The notes under the pieces: generated by a model
What the model was told of the DNA's origin: nothing
Seen by the model: only the letters and a program-made list of their open reading frames with translations
The model's database searches: none
Position numbers and translations under genes: made by a program
Shown: piece after piece, positions 8,101-16,925 of the stretch
How the letters are laid out: the number at the start of each line of letters is the position of its first letter
Numbering within the stretch: the first letter of the stretch is position 1
Source of the DNA: Acetatifactor sp.
GTDB lineage: Bacteria; Bacillota; Clostridia; Lachnospirales; Lachnospiraceae
Assembly (NCBI GenBank): GCA_024695935.1
Contig: JAILHH010000014.1
Coordinates: 53,057-117,056 of the forward strand
Direction of reading: 5' to 3'
DNA length: 64,000 bases

Positions 8101-9426
8101 TCATATCTTTCTCTTATCCACAACTCTTACCGCTTTGCCCTCGCTTCTGGCAATGGACTTGGGGGCAAGGAGTGAAACCTTTGCTTTGATTCCAAGCATC
8201 GCCTTCAGATCGTCAGAAAGTTTTCGCTGCATTGCCTCGATCTCGCCGATGTTATCAGTAAACATCTCCGGTGTCATCTCAACCTGTACATCAAAGGTAT
8301 CCGTATTGTTTACTCTGTCCACGATGATTTGATAATTAGCGGCATAACCGTTGTTCATAAGAACAGTCTCAATCTGGCTGGGGAATACATTTACGCCGCG
8401 GATAATGAGCATGTCATCGCTTCTTCCCATGGGCTTTGCCATTTTGATATGGGTTCTTCCACAGGAGCATTTCTCTCTGGTAAGCTTGCAGATATCCTTT
8501 GTCCTGTAGCGGATCATGGGGAAAGCTTCCTTGTCTACGGCGGTAAATACCAGTTCGCCCACAGATCCTTCGGGAAGGACCTCCTCTGTATCCGGATCTA
8601 TTATCTCCGCAATGAAATGGTCCTCATTGATATGCATTCCGTTTTGTGCGGAGCATTCAAATGCCACTCCCGGGCCCGAAAGCTCAGTCAGTCCGTATAT
8701 ATCAAAAGCTTTGATACCGAGCGTCTTCTCGATATCTTTTCTCATTTCCTCACTCCATGCCTCTGCGCCGAAGATTCCGGCCTTTAAAGGTATGTCGTCC
8801 GGGCCGTAACCCAGTTCCTTCATCCTCTCTCCAAGATATGCCGCATAGCTGGGCGTACAGCAAAGAATGGTAGCCTGCAGATCCATCGCAAACATTATCT
8901 GACGGTCCGTATTGCCGGAACTGATGGGAACCGTAAGTGAACCAACCTTGTGGGATCCGCCGTGAAGTCCCGCGCCTCCCGTAAAAAGTCCGTATCCGTA
9001 TGCAACCTGAACCACATCCTCATCCGTGGCACCTGCAGCCGTAAGCGCTCTCGCGCAGCAATCCTCCCACAGGTCCAGATCGTGCTGTGTATAATATGCC
9101 ACAACTCTCTTTCCTGTGGTACCGGAGGTAGAATGTATCCTGACGCAATCCTTTAAGGGCATTCCCAAAAGTCCGTAAGGATATGCATCCCTCAAGTCCG
9201 CCTTTGACAAAAAAGGCAACTTATGAAGGTCGTCAACCGATCTGATATCCTCAGGTGTAACGCCCTTTTCCTCCATCTTTTTTCTATAGTAGGGAACGCT
9301 GTCCCAAACATGTTTTACCTGCTTTACAAGCTTCTCGGACTGAATCTCGCGGATCTTTTCGTAAGAAGCGCATTCGATCTCTTCCTGATAATATCTTTCC
9401 ATGCCCTCTGAATACTCCTTATACAT
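8101..9426 (-). CDS. paaK: Phenylacetate-CoA ligase
   Basis: This AMP-forming ligase of 441 residues would activate phenylacetate or a related aryl acid with ATP and CoA. The adenylate-forming signature HSTSGTTGKRVVAYYT is present, as are IYGLTELSGPGVAFEC and the C-terminal RSDDMLIIRGVNVFPSQIE block typical of the PaaK family. Length is normal. In gut anaerobes this gene commonly accompanies indolepyruvate ferredoxin oxidoreductase in aromatic amino acid fermentation; no such oxidoreductase lies in this window. The ACT-domain gene follows directly. Confidence 0.94.
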   Translation of the reverse strand: MYKEYSEGMERYYQEEIECASYEKIREIQSEKLVKQVKHVWDSVPYYRKKMEEKGVTPEDIRSVDDLHKLPFLSKADLRDAYPYGLLGMPLKDCVRIHSTSGTTGKRVVAYYTQHDLDLWEDCCARALTAAGATDEDVVQVAYGYGLFTGGAGLHGGSHKVGSLTVPISSGNTDRQIMFAMDLQATILCCTPSYAAYLGERMKELGYGPDDIPLKAGIFGAEAWSEEMRKDIEKTLGIKAFDIYGLTELSGPGVAFECSAQNGMHINEDHFIAEIIDPDTEEVLPEGSVGELVFTAVDKEAFPMIRYRTKDICKLTREKCSCGRTHIKMAKPMGRSDDMLIIRGVNVFPSQIETVLMNNGYAANYQIIVDRVNNTDTFDVQVEMTPEMFTDNIGEIEAMQRKLSDDLKAMLGIKAKVSLLAPKSIARSEGKAVRVVDKRKI

Positions 9427-9495
9427 TAATACTTATGTTCAAAATCACTTATTATTATAGAATATTTATGCATGATTAGTAAACGACAAATTAAA

Positions 9496-9532
9496 ACAAA
9501 AGCAGCAAAAATTCGCTTTTTGCCGCTTTTGT
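9496..9532 (-). terminator. Terminator after the ECF S-component gene
   Basis: A 16-bp near-perfect stem (ACAAAAGC.GCAAAAA with TTTTTGC.GCTTTTGT, one mismatch) has a TTCGC loop and is followed by TTTTAATTT on the minus strand. It lies 30 bases past the ECF gene stop. Confidence 0.75.
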
Positions 9533-9563
9533 AAACCGATTAAATTAATTAGGATCTGAAAGA

Positions 9564-10124
9564 TTATTGTGTATTATATACATATTTATTAAACAGTTTT
9601 CTCACTCCGAATCTGAAGTTCAAAATCACGCCCAGTACGGCGCCCACAACTGCCTGCAGTATCTCATAGGGAAGCTTTAGTATTGCATATTCCGGTGTTG
9701 CATAAACATATGCTCTTCCGAGAGAATAACCTATCACCATTATCACTGCACCTACTGTGACTGCAATGATCGCTGCAAGCTTCGGATTATGCTTAAACGT
9801 CCTTTGGGCTATAAGAGAGATCACCACTGCCTGCAGACCATGGGTAAAAAGTGATACAAACATGGGTGCGGGATAAAACAGGAAATCTCCGATAAAGGAT
9901 CCGACGCCTGCCACCACAAATGCCTCAAAAGGATTTAACAAAAGTGCGGCAATGCAGATGGGGATGTCGCACATATACAAATGTCCTCCCGGGACGGGGA
10001 TGCTGAAAATGCTGGAACTTAACACTATGTTTAATCCCATAAACAATGCCGCAATGGTAAGCCTTACTGTACTTTCACCCGCCGTTGATTTTTTACTTAA
10101 TACGTCTTTCTGTGTTGTTTCCAT
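9564..10124 (-). CDS. ECF transporter S component (vitamin uptake; possibly vitamin B6)
   Basis: This small integral membrane protein is the substrate-binding subunit of an energy-coupling-factor importer. After a hydrophilic start come about six hydrophobic segments, with RLTIAALFMGLNIVLS, IPVPGGHLYMCDIPICIAALL and FEAFVVAGVGSFIGDFLFYP in the family pattern. The frame is open from 10241, but the upstream part is not membrane-like. CGGAG just before the ATG at 10122-10124 supports the later start (186 residues). No ATPase or T component is nearby, so it would share a general ECF module. The divergent MocR/PdxR-like regulator suggests a pyridoxine-type substrate; that is inference. Confidence 0.82.
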   Translation of the reverse strand: METTQKDVLSKKSTAGESTVRLTIAALFMGLNIVLSSSIFSIPVPGGHLYMCDIPICIAALLLNPFEAFVVAGVGSFIGDFLFYPAPMFVSLFTHGLQAVVISLIAQRTFKHNPKLAAIIAVTVGAVIMVIGYSLGRAYVYATPEYAILKLPYEILQAVVGAVLGVILNFRFGVRKLFNKYVYNTQ

Positions 10125-10196
10125 AATACTCCGGCCGTTGCAACCTGAAAATCCGGTTTTTTTTCCGAGACCGATCCTCCTTATATAAAAAATTCT

Positions 10197-10253
10197 TTGC
10201 AAATCGTTAGAGAAATAATATACTCTAATTGGTAATATCAAAATGACCAGTTA
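10197..10253 (+). promoter_or_regulatory. mocR promoter and candidate PdxR-type operator
   Basis: TTGCAA (10197-10202), a 16-base spacer and TATACT (10219-10224) form a promoter toward the regulator gene. An inverted repeat, TAATTGGT at 10226-10233 and ACCAGTTA at 10246-10253 (seven of eight positions matching), covers the predicted start point. Another ACCAG lies at 10270-10274. Its place between a MocR-type gene and an ECF gene suggests autoregulation. Confidence 0.5.
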
Positions 10254-10274
10254 AGGAGAATTTAATATAACCAG

Positions 10275-11369
10275 ATGGAACAGATAATCGACAGAACACT
10301 CCCCTCCCCCGCTTACCTTCAGCTGTACAATCACTTTGTTGAAAAAATAACCTCCGGAGCTTACCCCTACGGAAGTAAACTTCCCTCAAAAAGGACCATC
10401 GCAGCAGACACCGGCATAAGTGTTATTACGGTGCTGCACGCCTTTGACCTTTTATGTGATGAGGGTTATACGGAAAGCAGGCAAAGAAGCGGTATTTACG
10501 TCATATACAAAGAATCGGATTTTTTATCAAGCAAAGTCATCCGGGCGCAGGCAAAGCCCATAAACACAGATATGACCGTATCCAATATGCCTTCATCCGA
10601 CTTTCCGTTTTCGGTCCTTGCAAAAGCCATGCGAAAGGTGCTCCTTGATTACGGAGACAGACTCCTTATAAAATCTCCCAATTTCGGATGTCCTGAGTTA
10701 AAAAAAGCCATCTGCTCCTACTTAGAGCGAAGCAGAGGCATTTCTGTAAATCCTTCCCAGATAATAATAGGGTCCGGAGCTGAGTATCTATACGGTCAGA
10801 TCGCGCAGTTTTTGAGGATAAAAAAGATAGCCATCGAAGACCCTTCCTATGAAAAAATAGAAAAAGTCTACACAGCCATGGGAATAAAATGTCACAGACT
10901 TTCCATGGGCGGAAACGGAATATCTACAAATGCTTTAAAAACCGCTCACGAAAAGGCCTTGCATGTGACTCCTTTTAACAGTTATCCCACAGGAGCCACA
11001 GCCGATATTTCAAAGAAACGTGAATATTTACTCTGGGCCGAAGAAAACAAGAGCGTCATCATCGAAGACAATTATGATTCGGAACTCACCGTGTCAAAAA
11101 AACCGGAAAGCCCTCTCTTTACTTTGTCCGAATCCGAAAACGTAATATACATCAATACCTTTTCGCGGACTATTGCTCCCTCCATGCGTGTGGGATATAT
11201 GCTTCTTCCGGAGAAAATGGTTAGTTCCTTCACGGAAAAACTGGGATTTTATTCCTGCACTGTGCCTTTATTTGAGCAATATCTGCTGGCCACCCTTATC
11301 CAAAACGGCGACTACGAAAGACATATAAATCATGTGAGAAGACAAAAGAGAAAAGAACTTAAAAACTAA
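10275..11369 (+). CDS. MocR/PdxR-type GntR regulator, C-terminally short and lacking the PLP lysine
   Basis: An N-terminal GntR winged helix (about residues 12-78) is joined to a fold-type I aminotransferase-like domain (about 100-364). Recognisable blocks are TPFNSYPTGATADISKKRE, VIIEDNYDSEL and NTFSRTIAPSMRVGYMLLP. In relatives the last block reads FSK, the lysine that binds PLP; here it is arginine 298 (codon CGG). The protein also stops at 364 residues, about 100 short of the usual 450-470, so the aminotransferase C-terminal subdomain is missing. AAGGAG stands about 16 bases before the ATG, which is too far for good translation. Its stop overlaps the stop of the convergent PucR gene. It may be a decaying regulator or one that no longer senses PLP. 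Confidence 0.85.
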   Translation: MEQIIDRTLPSPAYLQLYNHFVEKITSGAYPYGSKLPSKRTIAADTGISVITVLHAFDLLCDEGYTESRQRSGIYVIYKESDFLSSKVIRAQAKPINTDMTVSNMPSSDFPFSVLAKAMRKVLLDYGDRLLIKSPNFGCPELKKAICSYLERSRGISVNPSQIIIGSGAEYLYGQIAQFLRIKKIAIEDPSYEKIEKVYTAMGIKCHRLSMGGNGISTNALKTAHEKALHVTPFNSYPTGATADISKKREYLLWAEENKSVIIEDNYDSELTVSKKPESPLFTLSESENVIYINTFSRTIAPSMRVGYMLLPEKMVSSFTEKLGFYSCTVPLFEQYLLATLIQNGDYERHINHVRRQKRKELKN

Positions 11370-12532
11370 TATTCCCCCATATTCTCTCTGTATATCTGTA
11401 TTGCCAGATATATGGAGAGCCTTTTTTCTCCGTCCTCCAAATCACAGTCCAAAAGTTCCCTGATCTTTCCCATCCTGTAGAGAATGGTATTTTTGTGTAT
11501 GAACATAACCTCTGAGACTTTACTCACAGAGCCGTTATATTTAAGATACAGATCAAGTGTCTCCAGCAGTTCCGAGTCATGTTTTTTATCATATTCAAGG
11601 ATCGGACCCAAAGCTCCTCTTCCCATCTCATTAAGTAAAAGTTTGTCCTCCGCAAGATATACAAGCCTTTTTATCCCAAGGTCATCAAAATTTACCAGAG
11701 GCTTATTTGACAGGGCTGCCTGTTTTGCGGCAAAGCAGGCCCTCTTATAGGAAATATGTACATTTTCAACATCTATCACCGGGCTTCCAAGCCCAACATA
11801 TATCTCCCTGTCAGGCATACGGTGTTTTACTCTCGATAAAAACCCGTCTATGATCTCATCCCTGGGTTCGTCATCAACTGCGTTAAAGATAAGGAGAAAA
11901 GCTCCGTCATAGTAAAAGAAATGGGCATTATGGGATATATTTTCAAGATATATCTGAAGCCTGTATCCGATCCTCCTCCTGTCCACACTGTCCATGCTGT
12001 CCAGATCACCTGAGGTAAAGATGGCCACCTGGAATCTGCCGTCCACATCAAAGGCTGATGAGAGCTCAGCTCTGTATTCATCACTGCTCTGGGGTCTTTC
12101 AAAGGCTTTTGCAAAGGCGGATGAGAGCTGTTCATCGGTCTGGGTCTGCAAAAATATCCGCACCGTCAGATCCTTTATCATCTCAGCCATACTGATCTCC
12201 CAGGGTACAGTCATAAGCGGCAGATCGCATTCATTTGCACAGTCGATGACTTCCTGCGGGATGGACTTTATATATTCACCGGTGTTTACGATAAGTCCGG
12301 CGCCATGATGCTTATCCAGTATCTTCACCAGTTCCAACAGTTTTTGTGTGGTATTAAATCCCAGGCCCGTTGTGACCGCCAGTTCTTTTCCAAGGAAACT
12401 TTTCGTTATGGTGGTATCCTCCACCATCAAAAGCCAGCTTATGGAATTGGCCCATCCGTTTCTGCCTGCCACCAGTTCCATATCATATTTTTCCTGCGAT
12501 ATTATCAACATATCCTCCACAGTAAAACCCAT
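11366..12532 (-). CDS. PucR-family transcriptional regulator
   Basis: The N-terminal part (about residues 1-130) has the PucR ligand-domain pattern, including LMVEDTTITKSFLGKELAVTTGLG. A central GGDEF-like fold and a C-terminal PucR helix-turn-helix follow, with LYLKYNGSVSKVSEVMFIHKNTILYRMGKI as the DNA-binding region. Members of this family control purine or amino acid catabolism, but no such target is adjacent. The frame opens at 12619; the ATG at 12530-12532 with AAAGGCGG upstream fits the family start (MGFTVEDML), giving 388 residues. It is convergent with the MocR gene and the stop codons overlap. Confidence 0.88.
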   Translation of the reverse strand: MGFTVEDMLIISQEKYDMELVAGRNGWANSISWLLMVEDTTITKSFLGKELAVTTGLGFNTTQKLLELVKILDKHHGAGLIVNTGEYIKSIPQEVIDCANECDLPLMTVPWEISMAEMIKDLTVRIFLQTQTDEQLSSAFAKAFERPQSSDEYRAELSSAFDVDGRFQVAIFTSGDLDSMDSVDRRRIGYRLQIYLENISHNAHFFYYDGAFLLIFNAVDDEPRDEIIDGFLSRVKHRMPDREIYVGLGSPVIDVENVHISYKRACFAAKQAALSNKPLVNFDDLGIKRLVYLAEDKLLLNEMGRGALGPILEYDKKHDSELLETLDLYLKYNGSVSKVSEVMFIHKNTILYRMGKIRELLDCDLEDGEKRLSIYLAIQIYRENMGEY

Positions 12533-12652
12533 TAGTGCCGCCTTTCTCTCTTTTTTGTTTTTAAACCAAAAAGAGTCCCGTTTTCTATTAAGATTATAAC
12601 AAATTTGTGATGGCGGCACAATTATTAACCTTAATTTTAAGATATATTCCCA

Positions 12653-12711
12653 TTGTCCGGTACAAAATATGTGATATTCTATAGTCAGATAAGGAAATTC
12701 TATAAAGGAGG
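12653..12711 (+). promoter_or_regulatory. Promoter and strong ribosome binding site of the 54-residue ORF
   Basis: TTGTCC (12653-12658), a 16-base spacer and TATTCT (12675-12680) are followed by AAAGGAGG at about 12704-12711, eight bases before the ATG at 12720. Confidence 0.6.
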
Positions 12712-12719
12712 TAATGATT

Positions 12720-12884
12720 ATGTTAACATCTATTCTTTTGGATATACACGATTATCAGCCCGAGACTCCGGATTGGGTCAAGCTGGAAAGATATGAATAT
12801 TGTCAGGACTTCCTGGACAGAATTCCCGCCAAAAAGGTTTCTGCCCTCAGAAAGTTTTTCGGAAGGGTATTTAAAACAGCTTAA
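12720..12884 (+). CDS. Small hypothetical protein (54 aa)
   Basis: This is an unrecognised small ORF. It starts MLTSILLDIHDYQPE, is rich in charged and aromatic residues, and ends with a basic stretch (ALRKFFGRVFKTA). Coding is supported by a near-perfect AAAGGAGG, a promoter at 12653-12680, and a terminator 37 bases past the stop. It has no signal peptide or membrane segment. An upstream in-frame ATG at 12714 would be only two bases from the ribosome binding site. It is the only plus-strand gene between the PucR gene and proB. No function is proposed. Confidence 0.65.
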   Translation: MLTSILLDIHDYQPETPDWVKLERYEYCQDFLDRIPAKKVSALRKFFGRVFKTA

Positions 12885-12920
12885 TTTCCCTCAATATTCT
12901 CTTATAAATTAAAAAAATTA

Positions 12921-12958
12921 AAACCCCGAACTTTCCTAAAGCGGTTCGGGGTTTTAAT
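12921..12958. terminator. Bidirectional terminator between the 54-aa ORF and proB
   Basis: An 11-bp stem, AAACCCCGAAC (12921-12931) with GTTCGGGGTTT (12944-12954), has T-rich flanks on both strands. It can end the small plus-strand gene and the minus-strand lysA-proA-proB transcript. Confidence 0.88.
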
Positions 12959-12959
12959 T

Positions 12960-14081
12960 TTATTCTTTTATAACTACCAGATTGTCAGCGTGGATAACCT
13001 CATCATAATCCTTGTAATGAAGGACTTCCTTTATCCTGCCTGTGGGAAGACCCTTTATGAGTTTGATCTCATCCGAGGAATAGTTTACCATTCCTTTGCC
13101 GCAGACCAATCCATCCGTATTTACAATATCAACAACTGAAGAGATCATGAAATCTCCCTTCACATCCACTATTCCTTTGGGAAGAAGGCTTGTGTGTTTT
13201 TCGCTTATGGCTTTAAATGCTCCGTCGTCCACCACAACCTTGCCCTTTACGCTGCTTCTGTAAAGTATCCAGTGTTTCTTTGCAGACATGTCCTTTTCTT
13301 TGTGACCGTCAAATAAAGTTCCGATTTCCTCTCCGTCTAAGAGTTTTTTCAAACCGTCTTTTGCAGAGGCATTGATGATCGCCATATCACAGCCATAGGC
13401 GTTGACCATCTTTGCCGCTTTGAGTTTTGTGATCATTCCGCCTGTTCCCACCTTGCTGGAGGAGTCCTTTGCAAATTCTCTTACATCTTCTATATCATCC
13501 ACATAGTCGATAAGCTTTGCATTTTTATTTTCATTGGGATTATCATCGTAAAGGCCGTCGATATCGCTCATGAGTACCAGCAGATCTCCGTCCACAGCCG
13601 GTACGATAAGCGCGGCCAATGTATCGTTTTCGCCGACTTTGATCTCTTCCACCGCCAATGTATCATTTTCGTTTACGATGGGGATAACATCCATCTTTAA
13701 CAGCGTACCCATGACATTCTCCAGATTCATGAGACGCTTTCTGTCATCAAAATCTCCGTGGTTTACCAGTATCTGGGCACACTTAACATCAAAAATTGAA
13801 AACAGGTTCTCATAATGCTCCATGAGTTTTGCCTGACCTATCGCTGCCAGGGCCTGTTTTTTGACGATCTCCCTGGGCTTTTTGTTAAGGCCAAGAACTC
13901 CCATTCCGGCAGCCTGAGCACCGGAGGAGACCAGTATGACATTCATGCCCTTCCGCTTGATATAAACAAGCTGTTCCACTATTTTCAGCATCTTTTCATC
14001 GCTCACATGACCGTTTCCATCCGTAAGAGATGATGAGCCGACCTTTACTATCACGTTTTTAATATGAGTCAAATCTCTCAT
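12960..14081 (-). CDS. proB: Glutamate 5-kinase
   Basis: This enzyme phosphorylates L-glutamate to glutamyl 5-phosphate, the first step of proline synthesis. The amino acid kinase domain carries VIVKVGSSSLTDG, ILVSSGAQAAGMGVLG, VIPIVNENDTLA and the TGGMITKLKAA segment. A PUA domain fills about residues 280-370, giving the full 373-residue form found in many bacteria. The ATG at 14079-14081 has AAGGAG upstream. It follows proA by 26 bases in the same operon, and a terminator lies directly after its stop. Confidence 0.96.
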   Translation of the reverse strand: MRDLTHIKNVIVKVGSSSLTDGNGHVSDEKMLKIVEQLVYIKRKGMNVILVSSGAQAAGMGVLGLNKKPREIVKKQALAAIGQAKLMEHYENLFSIFDVKCAQILVNHGDFDDRKRLMNLENVMGTLLKMDVIPIVNENDTLAVEEIKVGENDTLAALIVPAVDGDLLVLMSDIDGLYDDNPNENKNAKLIDYVDDIEDVREFAKDSSSKVGTGGMITKLKAAKMVNAYGCDMAIINASAKDGLKKLLDGEEIGTLFDGHKEKDMSAKKHWILYRSSVKGKVVVDDGAFKAISEKHTSLLPKGIVDVKGDFMISSVVDIVNTDGLVCGKGMVNYSSDEIKLIKGLPTGRIKEVLHYKDYDEVIHADNLVVIKE

Positions 14082-14107
14082 GGCAGACTCCTTATGTATC
14101 CAGATAA

Positions 14108-15394
14108 TTATGAGAGTTCCTTAAAGTGAAAACTCTTTGTACCGTTTGAATAATCCGCAACGATATGGCCGTCACCGTAAAGCTTGTACTTGTATGTGGT
14201 AAGTCCCTCCAGTCCTACGGGACCTCTTGCATGGATCTTGCCCGTGCTGATACCCACTTCCGCTCCGAATCCGTATCTGAATCCGTCCGCAAATCTGGTG
14301 GAACAGTTTACATACGTTCCGGCAGAATCCACAAGTGACATGAACTTTTCCGCTGTATCCATATTCTCCGTGATTATGGCATCCGTGTGATGGGATCCAA
14401 ATCTGTTAATGTGGGCAATGGCTTCGTCCACACCCTCCACTTCCTTAACGGAGATGATCATATCCAGATATTCCGTATTAAAATCCTCTTCACCCATCTC
14501 TTCGCAGCCTAAGATTTTTGAAACCTTTCCGCTTCCGCGAAGCTTTACTCCGCTGTCTTTGAGGGCTTTGGCAAGTTTTTTCAGATTATCTTCACCCAGA
14601 TCTTTATCAAAGAGAAGTGTCTCTGTGGCATTACATGCTGCGGTGTACTGAGTCTTTGCATCTACGATTATCCTGCAGGCCTTTTCCATATCGGCATCCC
14701 TGTCAACATAAGTATGACAAACACCGTCTGCATGTCCCATAACGGGAATCTTTGTATTATTCATTATATATTGAACAAAGGCATTTGATCCTCTTGGGAT
14801 AAGAAGATCCACATTCTTATTGCATGCCAGAAGCTCGTCGATCTCACTATGTCCCTCAGCCTGGTGCAGGCAGTTTTTCGGTGCTCCGCTCTTTACTGCG
14901 GCATCATAGATTATATCAAACAATACCTTATTTGTGTTTGCAGTTTCCTTGCCACCTTTTAATACAGCACAGTTTCCGCTCTTTATGCAAAGAGAAGAGA
15001 TCTGTACCAGCGCATCCGGACGTGACTCAAAGATGATACCGATAACACCGATGGGACAGGTGATCCTCTTTAATACCAGGCCCTCGTCCAGTTCTCTCAC
15101 AAATTGAACTTTTCCTATGGGGTCAGGAAGGCTTATTAACTGCTCTATTCCGCCCACCACATCGATAAGCTTGTGCTCATCAAATTTAAGGCGTTTTTTT
15201 ACGGAATCGGCTATACAGTTTGTCTCAGCATTTGCCATATCCTTTTTATTAGCCTCAAAGATCACTTCTTTATTTTCAAGAAGAGCCTCTTTTACACTGT
15301 TTAAGATCTTATTTCTGACTTCTCCGGATAAAGCCGCCATCCTGTAGCTGTCGGCTTTCATCTTTGCCGTTATCTCCTGCATTGAAATACTCAT
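14108..15394 (-). CDS. proA: Glutamate-5-semialdehyde dehydrogenase
   Basis: This NADPH-dependent reductase converts glutamyl 5-phosphate to glutamate 5-semialdehyde in proline synthesis. Family blocks are GVIGIIFESRPDALVQISSLC, SGNCAVLKGGKE and the catalytic cysteine in TQYTAACNATETLL. FGAEVGISTGKIHARGPVGLE lies near the end. A GTG at 15412 opens the frame, but its codons contain the AAAAGGGA binding site that precedes the ATG at 15392-15394, so the ATG is preferred. It lies between lysA, 56 bases upstream, and proB. The order proA then proB is reversed from the common proBA. Confidence 0.95.
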   Translation of the reverse strand: MSISMQEITAKMKADSYRMAALSGEVRNKILNSVKEALLENKEVIFEANKKDMANAETNCIADSVKKRLKFDEHKLIDVVGGIEQLISLPDPIGKVQFVRELDEGLVLKRITCPIGVIGIIFESRPDALVQISSLCIKSGNCAVLKGGKETANTNKVLFDIIYDAAVKSGAPKNCLHQAEGHSEIDELLACNKNVDLLIPRGSNAFVQYIMNNTKIPVMGHADGVCHTYVDRDADMEKACRIIVDAKTQYTAACNATETLLFDKDLGEDNLKKLAKALKDSGVKLRGSGKVSKILGCEEMGEEDFNTEYLDMIISVKEVEGVDEAIAHINRFGSHHTDAIITENMDTAEKFMSLVDSAGTYVNCSTRFADGFRYGFGAEVGISTGKIHARGPVGLEGLTTYKYKLYGDGHIVADYSNGTKSFHFKELS

Positions 15395-15450
15395 ATGTAT
15401 ATCCCTTTTCACAAAATGTCAAAATCTGAGTTTACGGACCTTTAAAAATA

Positions 15451-16752
15451 CTATATTATTCCCGGCACCACATTGTTTTGAAGGATCTGTTCGTAGGTCT
15501 GGGGTTTGATCATCCAGTCACTCTTTCCGTCCTTTACCAGCACCACTCCGGGAATCGGATTGTTGTTATAATTTGAAGCCATGCTGTATCCATAGGCACC
15601 GGTTGAAAATGTTGCAAGGATATCTCCCTGTGAAACGGATGATGGGAGCAAATGGTCTGTAAGTATGATATCACCGCTCTCACAGTATTTTCCGCATACT
15701 GTCACTTTCTCATCAGCCTTTTCATCAGCCTTGTTTGCAAGGATCGCATCGTACTGTGCCTGATAAAGTGCAACTCTGATATTATCGCCCATACCGCCGT
15801 CAACCGATACATATTTCCTGATGCCTCTGATATCCTTTATCTGTCCCACAGTATAAAGGGTGATGCCTGCCTCGGCCACAATACTTCTGCCGGGCTCTAT
15901 CACTGCGTTTGGAGTGGGTATTCCTATCTCCTCAGATCTTGCTTTGAGTTTTTCCATCATGGGATCAAGGAAAAAGCTGTAGGGCTTTCTGTCCTCATCA
16001 ATATATGTGGCTCCGAAGCCGCCACCGAAGTTTACTTCCTTTACATCTGCACCGAATTCTTTTTTGATCTTGCCGGCCCAGTCCATTAGGACATCAAGAG
16101 CTTTTAAATAAGCCTCATTTTCAAAAAGCTGGGAGCCTATGTGCATATGAAGCCCTGTAAACTCCAGATATTTTGAATCAAGAACCTGCTTTACTATGGG
16201 CATGAACACATCCTCATCAAGAGGAATGCCGAATTTCGAATCCTTTTTTCCCGTCACGATAAAGTCATGGGTGCTGGCTGCAACACCGGGGGTGATACGG
16301 ATCATGATATTTGCCTTTTTGCCAAGCTTCTCACAGGCTTTCTCTATAAGGGGTATTTCAAACAGGCCGTCCAAAATGATTCTGCCTACTCCGTATTCCA
16401 CAGCCGCTTCGATCTCTTCCGGCTGTTTGTTGTTACCGTTAAACTCTACTCTCTCCGGGGGAAATCCTGCCTTCTTTGCCGCATAGAGTTCTCCTCCCGA
16501 AACCACGTCTATACAGGTTCCGAGTTTTTTTAATATCTCATACATTCCCACACAACAGAATGCCTTTGAAGCATAGGCTACTCTTGCTCCGGGGAATTTA
16601 TCCGTAAACTGCTCTTTAAGCTCATTTACTCTTTTTGCAATCTCCGTATAGCTCATTACATAGAGGGGTGTCTTATATTCCTTTGCAAGCTCTACCGTAT
16701 CACAGCCGTCAAAGAACAGTCTGTTGTCTTTAATCTCTCTCACATTACTCAT
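15451..16752 (-). CDS. lysA: Diaminopimelate decarboxylase
   Basis: This PLP enzyme decarboxylates meso-diaminopimelate to lysine. The PLP lysine is in VAYASKAFCCVGM. GSQLFENEAYLKAL, VNFGGGFGATY, EPGRSIVAEAGITLYTVG and the partner-subunit CGKYCESGD segment are all present. The frame extends back to 16914, but that 54-residue extension runs through the terminator of the chemoreceptor gene and is not conserved-looking. The ATG at 16750-16752 has an AGGAG about 12 bases upstream. It is the first gene of a lysA-proA-proB run. No lysine riboswitch fits in the short upstream gap. Confidence 0.95.
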   Translation of the reverse strand: MSNVREIKDNRLFFDGCDTVELAKEYKTPLYVMSYTEIAKRVNELKEQFTDKFPGARVAYASKAFCCVGMYEILKKLGTCIDVVSGGELYAAKKAGFPPERVEFNGNNKQPEEIEAAVEYGVGRIILDGLFEIPLIEKACEKLGKKANIMIRITPGVAASTHDFIVTGKKDSKFGIPLDEDVFMPIVKQVLDSKYLEFTGLHMHIGSQLFENEAYLKALDVLMDWAGKIKKEFGADVKEVNFGGGFGATYIDEDRKPYSFFLDPMMEKLKARSEEIGIPTPNAVIEPGRSIVAEAGITLYTVGQIKDIRGIRKYVSVDGGMGDNIRVALYQAQYDAILANKADEKADEKVTVCGKYCESGDIILTDHLLPSSVSQGDILATFSTGAYGYSMASNYNNNPIPGVVLVKDGKSDWMIKPQTYEQILQNNVVPGII

Positions 16753-16851
16753 AACTTTCTCACACTCCTGAATTAAACAATTAAAGTACTGTTGTGTTTT
16801 AGAATAAACCAAGGAAAACAAATGTGTCAATGATGTAATTAATGAAATAAT

Positions 16852-16882
16852 AAAAAGACGGACCTTTTTTACGGGTCCGCCT
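16852..16882 (-). terminator. Terminator after the 677-aa chemoreceptor gene
   Basis: An 8-bp stem (GGCGGACC with GGTCCGTC, one wobble pair) is followed by TTTTT on the minus strand, about 45 bases past the chemoreceptor stop. Confidence 0.8.
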
Positions 16883-16925
16883 TTGGAAAGTTTATATGTT
16901 ATGAAGAAGTACATATCATTTTGTC

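Noticed and set aside
10125..10241. Riboswitch or N-terminal extension upstream of the ECF S-component gene
   Set aside because: A few short complementary runs occur, but no known riboswitch core was recognised; the extension is not membrane-like, and a good binding site precedes the later ATG.
16753..16914. Upstream extension of lysA by 54 codons, and a possible lysine riboswitch
   Set aside because: The extension crosses the terminator of the preceding gene and has no conserved features; the gap is too short for a lysine riboswitch.
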